From contig CAYFJO010000060.1 in NCBI GenBank assembly GCA_964343305.1, positions 1 to 36,200 of the forward strand: DNA of 36,200 bases, in the 5' to 3' direction. A model generated the notes under the pieces. The model did no database searches and had not been told where the DNA came from. It was given only the letters and a program-made list of their open reading frames with translations. Every line of letters starts with the position of its first letter. The stretch's first letter is position 1. A program made the translations under genes and the position numbers. This document shows positions 1-10,100 of the stretch, piece after piece. This DNA is from CAYFJO01 sp964343305. Lineage in GTDB: Bacteria > Planctomycetota > Planctomycetia > Pirellulales > Pirellulaceae.

Positions 1-1002
1 TATCGCTGGTACCGCATCATGGCGCTCGAGACCGGCGACGACGGCATGCAGCGGTTGAGAATCCTTCGCGTCCGCTGGTCGGCCGTGGCAGCGGGAGCCC
101 CCAAGCTGTTCCGCGACGACAATTACACGCGCGACGGCCGCGAAAAGCCGCTCAGCTACGCGATCGCGCCGGGAGCGTGGGTTTACGACGTCAGCCGCGG
201 GTGGGCCGACACCATCCCGACCGGCGGGCACATCGGCGCCGATCACCCGCGAAAAATCAGAGTCGTCTCGCACGCCGATCGGGGTACGCAGTTCGACTTC
301 GCCGCCGGCGACAAAATCGAGCAGGCGGTCGGGCCCGATCCCTGGCATCCCGTGCCGATTCGCATCCGCCAGTTCGACCAGATGCCGACGACGATGAACG
401 GAGGCACGATTCAGATCGAACAGCACGGCCGCGTTCAGGTTCCGCACGCGCTTCTCATCACTGGCATCACACGATCGCTCGATGACCTCCCGCGTCGCAA
501 GGACCGAAAACCCGCGTTCAACGATCTGATCAGCCTGCAGAGCGTTTCGCACACGGGCATCCGCTTCAACAGCCCTGTGCTCGAGACGGCCATACTCTTC
601 GACCAGCCGGGCGGCAACGTACAGCCGATCCGTTGGCGGCGGACCACCGGCGGCACCAGCGCACTGTACGTCGAGCCCAGCGGCGACGGAGCCGGTGACC
701 TGGTCTTCGAAGGCGGTCATTTGAACCTCAAGAACCACGGCGTCAAGCGCGCCGGCGGATTGTCGGGGACGGACAGGCCGGCCAAAAACCTACGCGGCAT
801 CAACGTCCGTGTGCCGGCAGGCGAGACCACGCTCGACGTCAAATTTCCCGCCGCTGAAACCGACGCCGACTACTCGCTGATCGTCCAGCCGAACTGGCTT
901 ACAATGGACCGTGTGGCGCGGAAGCGGGCTGACGGTTTTTCCGTCGAGTTTTCGCAGCCGGCCCCGACCAAGGCGACGATCGATTGGCAACTGATCCGCT
1001 GA
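1..1002 (+). CDS. C-terminal part of a secreted beta-helix / pectate-lyase-like protein (5' truncated)
   Basis: The frame is open from base 1 to the TGA at 1000-1002, so the start lies outside the window; the first in-frame ATG (19) is probably internal. About 333 residues are visible, with no transmembrane segment, many short beta-type stretches, and Gly/Asn/Asp turns, as in secreted beta-rich proteins. The last 50 residues (DADYSLIVQPNWLT...GFSVEFSQPAPTKATIDWQLIR region) resemble the C-terminal cap module found on tailspike-like and pectate-lyase-superfamily beta-helix proteins, with the pattern 'Y-x-hydrophobic...W-x-T...GF-x-V-x-F...P-x-x-A-x-x-D-W'. The family assignment comes from this resemblance only; no catalytic residues can be named because the catalytic half is missing. 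It converges with the heparinase-like gene at 1072-3603, and both may act on extracellular polysaccharide. It could also be a non-enzymatic surface protein. Confidence 0.65.
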   Translation, partial: YRWYRIMALETGDDGMQRLRILRVRWSAVAAGAPKLFRDDNYTRDGREKPLSYAIAPGAWVYDVSRGWADTIPTGGHIGADHPRKIRVVSHADRGTQFDFAAGDKIEQAVGPDPWHPVPIRIRQFDQMPTTMNGGTIQIEQHGRVQVPHALLITGITRSLDDLPRRKDRKPAFNDLISLQSVSHTGIRFNSPVLETAILFDQPGGNVQPIRWRRTTGGTSALYVEPSGDGAGDLVFEGGHLNLKNHGVKRAGGLSGTDRPAKNLRGINVRVPAGETTLDVKFPAAETDADYSLIVQPNWLTMDRVARKRADGFSVEFSQPAPTKATIDWQLIR

Positions 1003-1071
1003 ACGCCCGCTGCCGTACGGGATTTCTCGGCCTAGTCGAGGCGGACGGCTTCACCCCACGAGTGACCCTGG

Positions 1072-3603
1072 TCAGGGAGCGAACGCCTGCATCGAGTTGA
1101 CGATTCGGAAGTCCAGCCCGCCACGGATTCCCCAGTTGGGGAAGTACTGGAGCTTGACATAGCCGTCTTCGACTGTCATTCCGGGTATCCGGTCGATCTC
1201 AATCTGTTTGCCGTTGACGGACTTAACCAGGAAACCTCGCGTGCTGCCGTCGCCGTCCGTGGTCAGGAGCAGCTTGCCGACGAGGTCCGCGTCGTCTGGT
1301 ATCGGAGTGTCGACAATCAATGCGTCGAGGGAATCGCCCCGTGCGGTGCTGAGGGTTCCTGTAACGGCGCCGCTATAAGCCGCCGCGCCCTCAAGCGGCT
1401 GCTGGCTCGTCTTGAGTCGTTTCGCGTCGGCCATGTAAAGCATGACATCGCGTCCCGTGGCTGACCGGTGACTCTTTCTGTTTGACACGTAGGCGAAGTG
1501 TCCGCTAAGGGACTGGCCCTTCGTCCGGATCACACCGTTTTCGTCCAGGGTCGACAGGATCGTGTCAGTGCGGTCGGAGAAAGCGACCCGGACGGTGACC
1601 GCCATGGGGGAGGCATGTTCGGCGGGAATAAGGCTGACCGAACGAATTCGCGGCGTGCCGGCGTGCGGCTCGTGAACCGCCACAAACACCGACTCAGGTC
1701 CGCTGCGCCGCACGTCCAAAAAGGTCTGCATGCCCTTGCGCCTGATGCCCGGTCCCTGCGCGAGACTGACTTCCGTGCCTGCCGCAGGCAGGATCGTGGT
1801 GCGAACGGCCTCGCCAGCCGCAGTTCTGAATTCCGCCCACCATGATGCATCGGTCTTTGCCGAGCGAAATTGTTCGAGCCATTCGTGGCGTTTCCCGCGC
1901 TGCGGCTTGAGTGCCAGAGAGGTCGTTACCGTGTAGTCGTCCTGAAGCGGGCCGTGAAGCATCCAGTCGTGGGTGGCGCCGCCGCGAATGCGGAAAATGT
2001 CCACGAGATAGACACCATCACCGTCGATCTCGACCAACACAAGCGTGCGGCGATAAAGGTCGACCAGGTCTGACGGATACGCACGATGACCATCGGCCTC
2101 GACGATCTGGATCCCCGGACCATCCGTGGAAAACAGACGAAGCTGTCCATCGGTGAGCGTGGTGCCGTACTGGAAGCGCGTGCGGGCAATCCAGAAGTTC
2201 TCAACACCGGGTACCCGGTCGATGTCGGAGAATTTGCGCCTGGGCGCGTTGCCCCGTCGGAACTGGTTCTGTTCGTCCACCACAACGGTATTGTGCGCTG
2301 CCGTGCTGGCGGCCCAGGCCCTGTTGTCGATCCCATAGTAGTCGGTTTCCGACAACAGTTCCTTGTTCCTGGCCCACAAAAAAAAGTTGAGGCTGTCTTT
2401 GTGTTCGTGACCCATCGTGCCGGAAAAATGCAGGTGGGCCTGGACTTGCCCCTCTCCCTGCCCGCGGCCGAGGACGGCATGCCCAACCCAAGTATGGAGG
2501 ACATGGCGGGATTCGACGGGTCGGTAATTCTTCAACACGCCATAGCAGTCGAAGCGTTCGGCGGTGTTGGTCTTCCAGTGCGTGTCGTGGACGGCAGCAT
2601 AGTGTCCATTGGGCAGGACCCACTTCTGCATCTGGAGGGCGGCGCCGTCCAGCAACGGCTGATAGCGGGCTCGAAAATCGACATCATCGAAGCGGGCACC
2701 ATCCACAGGGTCTTTGTATCCGAACGGATCAGAGTAGGAAGCGAGGCAGACTTTGGGATAATAAACGGCCAACCGGCCCGTGATCTGCATGTGGTAGCTG
2801 GGCGAGCCCTCGTGCCAGAACATACTGGGGTAGTATGACATCTTTCGCAAGCCATCGCCGAAGCGGATGGCCCTGTGTACAAGCTCGGGATCGCCCAAGG
2901 CCTGGCCCCACACCAGCATACCGAGGAGCAGATTGGCATCGGTGTTCTGGTACATCAGTGGGTAGCGGTCTGCGATCTCGAGGTTGGCGTAAAGGAGATC
3001 TCGCTCGATCTTCAGACGAACGTCATACCCCAACTCCCCAGCCAATTTCTCCATCTGCCCACTGGCCGCGATCTGGTCGTAAGCCAGGACAAGGGGGTGG
3101 GAGATCTGCAGGTCATTCGGATGCCAGTCACTCCAAAAGGCACCGTAATGAGGTGGCATTTTGACACCGAAAAGGGGCATCACGACGTCATGGGGATAAG
3201 TCTCCTTCCCCTGCCTGTCAAAATAGGGCCAGACGCCAATGACCTCGGCATAGCGGTCCAGGATGACAGCGGCCTTATAGGCGTACCTGAGTTCCCCGGT
3301 CCGAGCATAACTGTGCGCCAGGCGCCGAAGCACTTCCAGCATCAGGGCGTTGTCTCCACGGCGAGCGCCTTGCTGGTCGATGTGCGAACGCAGCACCTTG
3401 TTGGATTTGCCCACCCAGTCATCGGCTTTGACCTTGCTCCACACCAGGGACCAGACGGCGTGATCGGCGGGATAGACGGGATGCGAGACGTCGTACTTGC
3501 GCAGGCGGGGCAACTTCGGGGCGAAATCAGCGGCCGGAACTGGCTGTGCCTGGAGGCCTCCCAGGACTACAAGAATCGAGAGCAAAAACGTCGGTGTATT
3601 CAT
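1072..3603 (-). CDS. Secreted heparinase II/III-family polysaccharide lyase
   Basis: An 843-residue protein. I chose the ATG at 3603 because it has a GAGGAG Shine-Dalgarno sequence about 8 nt upstream and opens directly into a signal peptide (MNTPTFLLSILVVLGG...PVPAAD); an upstream in-frame ATG at 3636 would add 11 charged residues before it. Residues about 25-380 are helical with repeated Trp/Tyr-rich motifs, as in the alpha/alpha toroid of alginate/heparin lyases. Residues 385-660 carry the heparinase II/III beta-sandwich signature: GHEHKDSLNF with His399 and His401, then ETDYYG and AAHNTVVVD. Family members cleave uronic-acid polysaccharides (heparin, heparan, alginate, oligoalginate) by beta-elimination in the periplasm or outside the cell; the substrate here cannot be read from sequence. 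The gene stands alone, convergent to the 1-1002 fragment. The family is secure; the substrate is not. Confidence 0.9.
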   Translation of the reverse strand: MNTPTFLLSILVVLGGLQAQPVPAADFAPKLPRLRKYDVSHPVYPADHAVWSLVWSKVKADDWVGKSNKVLRSHIDQQGARRGDNALMLEVLRRLAHSYARTGELRYAYKAAVILDRYAEVIGVWPYFDRQGKETYPHDVVMPLFGVKMPPHYGAFWSDWHPNDLQISHPLVLAYDQIAASGQMEKLAGELGYDVRLKIERDLLYANLEIADRYPLMYQNTDANLLLGMLVWGQALGDPELVHRAIRFGDGLRKMSYYPSMFWHEGSPSYHMQITGRLAVYYPKVCLASYSDPFGYKDPVDGARFDDVDFRARYQPLLDGAALQMQKWVLPNGHYAAVHDTHWKTNTAERFDCYGVLKNYRPVESRHVLHTWVGHAVLGRGQGEGQVQAHLHFSGTMGHEHKDSLNFFLWARNKELLSETDYYGIDNRAWAASTAAHNTVVVDEQNQFRRGNAPRRKFSDIDRVPGVENFWIARTRFQYGTTLTDGQLRLFSTDGPGIQIVEADGHRAYPSDLVDLYRRTLVLVEIDGDGVYLVDIFRIRGGATHDWMLHGPLQDDYTVTTSLALKPQRGKRHEWLEQFRSAKTDASWWAEFRTAAGEAVRTTILPAAGTEVSLAQGPGIRRKGMQTFLDVRRSGPESVFVAVHEPHAGTPRIRSVSLIPAEHASPMAVTVRVAFSDRTDTILSTLDENGVIRTKGQSLSGHFAYVSNRKSHRSATGRDVMLYMADAKRLKTSQQPLEGAAAYSGAVTGTLSTARGDSLDALIVDTPIPDDADLVGKLLLTTDGDGSTRGFLVKSVNGKQIEIDRIPGMTVEDGYVKLQYFPNWGIRGGLDFRIVNSMQAFAP

Positions 3604-4165
3604 GTCTCGACTCCTCAGTTCCGTATGCAGGTGCATAATTCACTCGAAAAAGGCCGCAAAGTCCGTGATTAACAAGAATTTAGAGCAATTGGAATTCAAT
3701 CGCAATCTGCTGCAAGTGATTGTAAGAATTCGCAGACGATAGTAGTCCTTCGTTTCCGTAAGCGAAATGTACTTGGAGGATGCTTCGACCTAGCCAAACA
3801 TCCGAGCGATGATTGTCACTGCTTAATTGACGCTGGGCTGCCGCCGAGAATCCGTCGAATCTGCTCGAGCGGGTCGCTTCAGCCCAAGTGCCACTGATGT
3901 GTTTGGAAAAGGGGTCAGGAACAATTGTGCGAAGCACCCGAACCCACCCTAACGCGACATAGAACAACCCGAAATAGGAAACTTCCATGAAACGGCGGAT
4001 TCCGAACCTCGGGAGATGCTATATGTTCGCGTGGCAAGTACGCCGAAGAGAGTAGCACCTCCCACTACGTCACCACCGTCGGAGTCAATCGATAGTTGTC
4101 TAGCTTCTTGCTCGATCGTGCGCAAAAACTCACGATCGTCCATCTTTGCTGACATCGACCATTAC
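3604..4165. other. Gene-poor AT-richer stretch with a GGGGTCAGG motif
   Basis: About 560 bases lie between the end of the giant gene and the start of the heparinase-like gene. The first 40 bases (3604-3640) hold the heparinase Shine-Dalgarno sequence. Minus-strand open frames at 3680-3988 (102 codons) and 3949-4155 (68 codons) have no convincing ribosome binding site and no recognisable domain, and I do not call them genes. The 68-codon frame begins 11 bases after the giant gene's stop and is the more protein-like of the two (MDDREFLRTIEQEARQLS); it may be a small real gene or decay of one. At 3908-3928 is AAAAGGGGTCAGGAACAATTG, a GGGGTCAG-type motif also present near 28469. No tRNA, hairpin terminator or transposase was recognised. 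Confidence 0.4.
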
Positions 4166-7100
4166 CTATCGTTTCGGCGGATTCGCTTCTCGAACGACTG
4201 CACCGTCAGTGTCGCTGAGCACCAGCAGCGAAAACTTCTGAACAAAGTCCAGCTCGTTCGTGTTCAACGATGTGTAGTCGAAGCGGCCGCGGAGATCCGT
4301 GTAGCCATCCTTGTAGAACTTGATTTGGCCGTTTTGGTTTTGGGCGTAGACCTTGACGTACGTCTTGGAAATCGGCTTGCCGGTCTTGGCGTGAGTGACG
4401 CGGACTTGGCCGTAGTTTTCGATCGTCTGTACGTTCAACGAATTGGAGTAGTAGGCCTGCTGCTTGGTTTGGCCGGCGGCTTTGATTTCAACCAGGACGT
4501 TGCTGCTGTGCAGGGCTTCGGGCAGTTCGAAGGTAACGCTATTTTGCACGGCGTCGAGCTTCATCACGGTTGTCTGGTTCGGCGTGATGTACGAGAACTG
4601 GCCCGTGTACTGCTGAACGAATGGATTGCGGCTGAACAGCAGTTCGATGTCCATCAGGTAGTAGTTGACCGTGACGGATGCGAGGTTCTGATAGTTCAGA
4701 TTGACCTTCTTCGACTCGACTTTGAAATCGAAGTTCGGTTGGGTGGCCGCCAGGTTAGTTTGCGTTTCTGTGCGGTTCTCGTCGTCGATCACCTTGGTGT
4801 CGCCGCTTTCGATTTCGTCTAGCTGCGACGTGATGGCGACAAACGAGTTGCGCCAGCGATCGACCGGATGATCGGCGTAGCGGGCGGCGATGTCGCGAGC
4901 CTGGCCGACGTCTTGCAGGTACAGCGCCACGTAGGCAGCCGCGTAGTCGTATTGCATCCGCGTGGCCAGGTTGTCGACGTTGACTTGGTCGAAGGACCCA
5001 ATCGCTTCCTCGACACGGTCTTGCAGCAGCAGGTAATAGGTGACGGCCATCAGATCGTCGTCTGAGAGCGTGCGGTGGTAGCTGAGCACCTTGAGCAAAC
5101 GATTGTACTGACCTTCGAAGCGGTTGTTCAAAATCTGCCGCCGACGGCCGAGTTGATGGGCGCGGGCGTTGACCAACGGTTTGTACTCCATGTGCTCGTA
5201 CGTCTTGCGGACGACCGGGTCGACCGTGACCAGCGTGCTGTCCAACGAACTGCCGCAGCGATTGATGTAGCCGCTGTGCTGCAAATACTCGCGAATGGCC
5301 GCCACGACGTCATGCTTGATGCCGTACGACCATAGCGTGTTGTTGTACACGTGCCGCTCGGCCAGCAAGTCGATCACCGTTTGGAAAAACCGCTTGTCCT
5401 GCATCCGGAAGGCGATCTTGTCGAGGTTGGTGCGGTTCAGGTTGTTGGTCTTGAGATAGGCGATCACATCTTCGGTCGAACCGTGCTGCGAAATGTACGC
5501 CCACGACGTGCGGTCGATCTTGCTCGGCTCGCTGACCACGTTGAACGTGAACGCTTCGGCGAACGCCATCAGCTCTTCGTTCTGGGCGACGTGAACCGGA
5601 TAGTGCGGGAATTTGCCGGGAGCTGGGAAGTAGAAATAGTATTCGACCGTTTGCGTGTTGTAGGGAGCAAGTTGGATGTGGACGCTGCGTGTCTCTTTGC
5701 TGTTCAAGACGGGCAACGCACCGAGTGGGATCTGCAACAACACGTCCAACTTGCGCGGCGAAGACGTCGGATTGGTCACGACGACTTGGGCACCATAGAC
5801 CGTGTGTACCAGGAATTCGTCGTTGACGTACTTGTCGTAACGCTGGTTGTTCTCATGGCGATAGCGATCGTCCCGGCGGAAGAAATTCTGGCTGACCAGG
5901 ATCGGCGTGTTGCCGGCCTCGTCACTGACGGGCTTGATTTCTTCGTGAAACGCAACGATCGGGCCACCCGACTTGAGCGTCATCTTCGCACCGTCAAATC
6001 CGCTTTCATGTTCGGGCGACGACGGCGGTAAGTCGAGCACCGAGAGGGCAAACATCATCTCGGTAAAATTGCGAGACGCTTCGGCCAGGTGCACGGAATA
6101 GAATGGCTGCCCTGGATCGTGCTTCGCATAGTCATTCCAAAACGCGTTGACGGTCACCAGGTTGGCATTCTGCTGGTGGATCGCCAACTTGTAATAATTG
6201 TTCTCGACCCATTCCTGGGTCTTGTCGAGCTTGCGATAGAACTGACGAGCATTCGCACGGCGAGCTTCGTCGCGTCCGAAATAGCCGGCTCGGTCACGAG
6301 ACATGCTCGAACTGCGTTCTTCCGCCTCAGCCTTCTTGTTGGCCTTTTCCTTGGCGCGATTGCTTTCGCGACCGGCGGACTGGTGAGGCTTGGCTTTGGG
6401 CTCACCGAATGGATCTGGTGCCGCTGGCGGAGTGGCTGGCATGCCGTCCGCATCATCTGCGCTGGCGTCAGAGCCATCGCCGCCAAACGCCTTGCCGTTT
6501 GCATTGTTTCCCGATGCTGGCCGGCGTGGTGCGTTCTTGGTCAAGGCTTTCAATTGATCACCAAGCTCTTGAAGCTCTTCGGTCTTCGCCGATTCGAAAT
6601 CGAATTCGTCCTCGGTTTCCAAGGCACTGCCTTTCAGCGCCGTGTGGAACAGGTGATTGAATCGATCCGTGTCGGGTGGAATCAGATCGAACAGATCATT
6701 GATGTGACGCGACGTGTGACGCGATTCTCCGTCGATGCGTTGCGACAGCAGAATGCGTTCGACGGTGTTCAATTGCGCGTGATTCCACGGTTTGAGATAC
6801 TCGTCGATTGTGTCGTCTGCCAATAACCAGCGATCAAGAAACGTCTTGTCTTTTTTGTTCGCCAGGTAGGGCTTGATCGCCGTGTTGAAAAACTTCGTGT
6901 CCTTTTGCGAAATGAAGAACGCCAACTCATGGCAGGCATATTTTGAATAGAGCGTGCGTTTCTCTTCGTCCTTGAGTTTGTGCCAGCCAAGGACGAAGCT
7001 GAATTCGAGCAGCTTCGGATCGTTGGACAGCGTGGCATACAGCGTGTAGACGCTCGCGAGATTGTCGTACGCCTGGAAGCGGCTGGTCGTGATGTCGGAC

Positions 7101-10100
7101 AACACAAAGTCGTTCTTCGGCCGGACGACGGTGATTTGCTTTTGCTGGGTGAAGTGTTTCGACGGATCCAACCCGTGTGCCAAACGCAGATCGTTCATTT
7201 CGGGTTTGGTTTCGGGCAGCGACACGCTGCGATAAACGGTCGTCGTCGGATCGCAGGCGACGAGATGAATGTGTTGATTGGAGTCCAGCAAATCGCGCTG
7301 GATCGTGACCACGCCTTTTTCGTCCGGTGTCAGGTTGACCAACACCGCGGTCGATTGCTTGAGGAAGTCCAGATTCGCAAAGTCTTGCGCACTGCCCGTG
7401 GATGGGCGTTTTTTTCCGCCGCGGCTGCCGCCGGACTCTTTGTCCGAGCCGACGCTGCCGAAATCTTCGCCCGCTTTGGCGTCCTGATGGCCAGTTTCGG
7501 TGCTACGAATGGCCCACGGATTCAACAACAAGCTGGGACGCTCAAGCATGTTGCCGGGAAACTTCTTGGCGTAACGGCGATCGATAATGTAACGATACTC
7601 GTCGCCAATATTTCGACCGGCAACGTACAGCGACTCTTTCTTTGGCACCGACAGCACATACGGCTCGGCGTCCGCGACGCGGCCTAGATTTGCGAACGCG
7701 GAAAACGCCGGGCGATAGCGAGTGGCAAACACGTGCACGCGCGAAAACTCTGTGGCGTTGGCGAGCGAAATACTGATCGCGTCGTCCCCCACTTTGACGT
7801 CGTCCACTTGCAAAGGACTCGCTCCCCGCACTTCCAGTTGCCGGTTTTCGCTCAGCACAAATCGATCGCGCACTTCGCCTTCGGACAAACGCAATTGAAT
7901 TCGCGTTCCATCGTGTTTGAGCAACAGATCGTAATCACCGCGCGGAAGTTTGCTGACTTGCAGCAATCCGTCTTTGATCGCACAGGCATCGAATCGATCG
8001 GCAACGAACGTTCCGCCGCGCAGCTCGAGCAACGAGATTTCGTCGCGGGCCGGTTTGTCGCTGGATCCCATGTAAGGAATGTTCACGGCATCGCCGGCCA
8101 GACCGTGAACCGACTGGTATCGCGAATGATCGTCGGATCGCAAGTCCCACGCGTGCGACGTTCCTTGTGGGCCCGTCGCCGTCACTTGGGTGATGCCCTT
8201 CAGTGCACCAAGATGAACTCGACCGTTTTCGTCCGTTTGCAGTGCGATACTTACGCGGTCGACAAAGTCACGATGCTTGATCGAGACGTTCACTTCGCGA
8301 TCCGCCTTGGCTTCGCCCGATTTGCCGAGCACGTCAATGAAGTACTTGCCATCGATCGATAGGAAGTGCAAATCTTCGGTCTTTTCCGTCCCGTCAATCT
8401 GGTTCAGTGCAAAGTTGTTGCTGGCAGCAAGATCGACCTTCTTGTCTTGGCTGAGGTTTTGCACCTTGGCCCGCAGCGTGAAACTGATCTGGGACAGTCG
8501 TTTGGGAGTCGAGAAATCGTAAATCGATTCGCGGTCCTCGGCCAATTCAAAGTCGCTGACTTCTTTGGACGACGAGATGCCGCCCAAGTCCGTCGAATTG
8601 ATGACCAGTTTGACCTCTTCCAGGATGCTGATCGTGACCGGCACGCCGTTTAGATAGAGCGCCGGGCGCACGATGACTTTGGCCTTTTGACGATTGAGCA
8701 GCGATGCGCGATCGACGTAGATGCCGGCAGTCAACGAGTAGTTTTCGGATTCGTGCGAGAAACTGTCGAGAGTCGAAAAGCCATTGCTGGACAAAATGAT
8801 TTGCTGCCGACCCGGGCCGTTGCTGAACGGCACGGTGATCAATCCGTCTTCGTCGGTTTTGTATTCGTGTCCCGCGAGCCACATCGTCGCCTTGTCGAGC
8901 TTCTTGTTCCTTTCGTCGAGCACAGTGAAGATCTGGCCGGCTGTGCTGGTGCGTGTGAGGAATCGCAACTTGCCCTTTCGCACGACGGCGCGGCTACTTT
9001 TGCCGTTGCCGATGAAGTCAATCACATAGACGCCCCGGCCTTCGCACTGCGGGAATTCAAAATGCCGTTTGACCCGGCGCAACGGCGGCTCGGTGTATTC
9101 GAAAGTCTTTTCATCGTTCGCCACGAGACCGTCGAGATTGATGTCGGTGTCGATCTCGCGCATCGATTCGCGATAGAAATTCTGTGTGTTGATCTCGTAA
9201 ACTTTGACGATCAGCGATTTGACATTCTTGATGCTCACATCGAGGCTGACGGGGTCGTCCGGACTGAAAAGCGGACTGTTGGTGAACGCGAAGTCCAGAT
9301 CGATGCGCTGCTTGAGTTGCTGATATCGCTCCGGCGGCAACATCGAATACCATTGCTCGGGCTCACCCAGACCGTTGACGATCTTAGTCTCGGCAAAGTT
9401 GTATTTCAGGTACAGATCGTTGATCCATTCCTCGTATGGTTTGTACGATTTCTCGCTGACGAAGAAATGATGCAGATAACTGCGGACGAGCGGTTCGTCA
9501 TTGCCAACGGGCGGCAGCATTGTGAAGTTTTGATAATTGGCACTCAGATTTGCGGCGTATCGGCGGCTGGTCTCGCGTTTCATGAAATCGGAGTTGATGT
9601 AACTGACGTGACGCGGCAATGCGATGTACGTCATGAAGCGATCTTTGTCGAACTTGCCATTGGCCCGATCGTGCACCAGACGATGATAAAGGACGTGGGC
9701 TTTGAGCGAATTGTGAGCAGGTATCAACGTGGTGACAAACTTCCACAGTCGATCGAGGTAGGCTTCGCGCGCGACGGCGTCGTATTGCCAGTCGACGTCG
9801 TTCGCCGGATGGAGCTTGGTGAGGTACGTGTTGACGAAATGTGTCTGGTTGCGGAGATCGGGCTTCAGTTTCAACAGCGCGTCGAGCTGCGTCTTGAGCA
9901 ACTGACGATGAATGTTCGCTCCGCCGAATCCCTTGCTGTACTTGTAGTTCAAGTCCTCGACAATCAGCTCGGGAAGCGTTTCATAGTCGGGCCGCGCCAA
10001 GCGTTGAATCAAATGCCGCCGATCGTCCGCATTCAGCTTTTCGTCGACCAACCAATCGAGCGCCGAGTTTTCGAAGCCTTGCAAGTTGTTGTAGCGAGCG

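Noticed and set aside
2086..3672. Plus-strand open frames of 250 and 265 codons opposite the first heparinase-like gene.
   Set aside because: They are shadows of the minus-strand gene, without ribosome binding sites or domains.
3680..3988. A 102-codon minus-strand frame in the 3604-4165 gap.
   Set aside because: It has no ribosome binding site and no protein-like conservation pattern, and it covers the GGGGTCAGG motif; more likely chance or decayed sequence.
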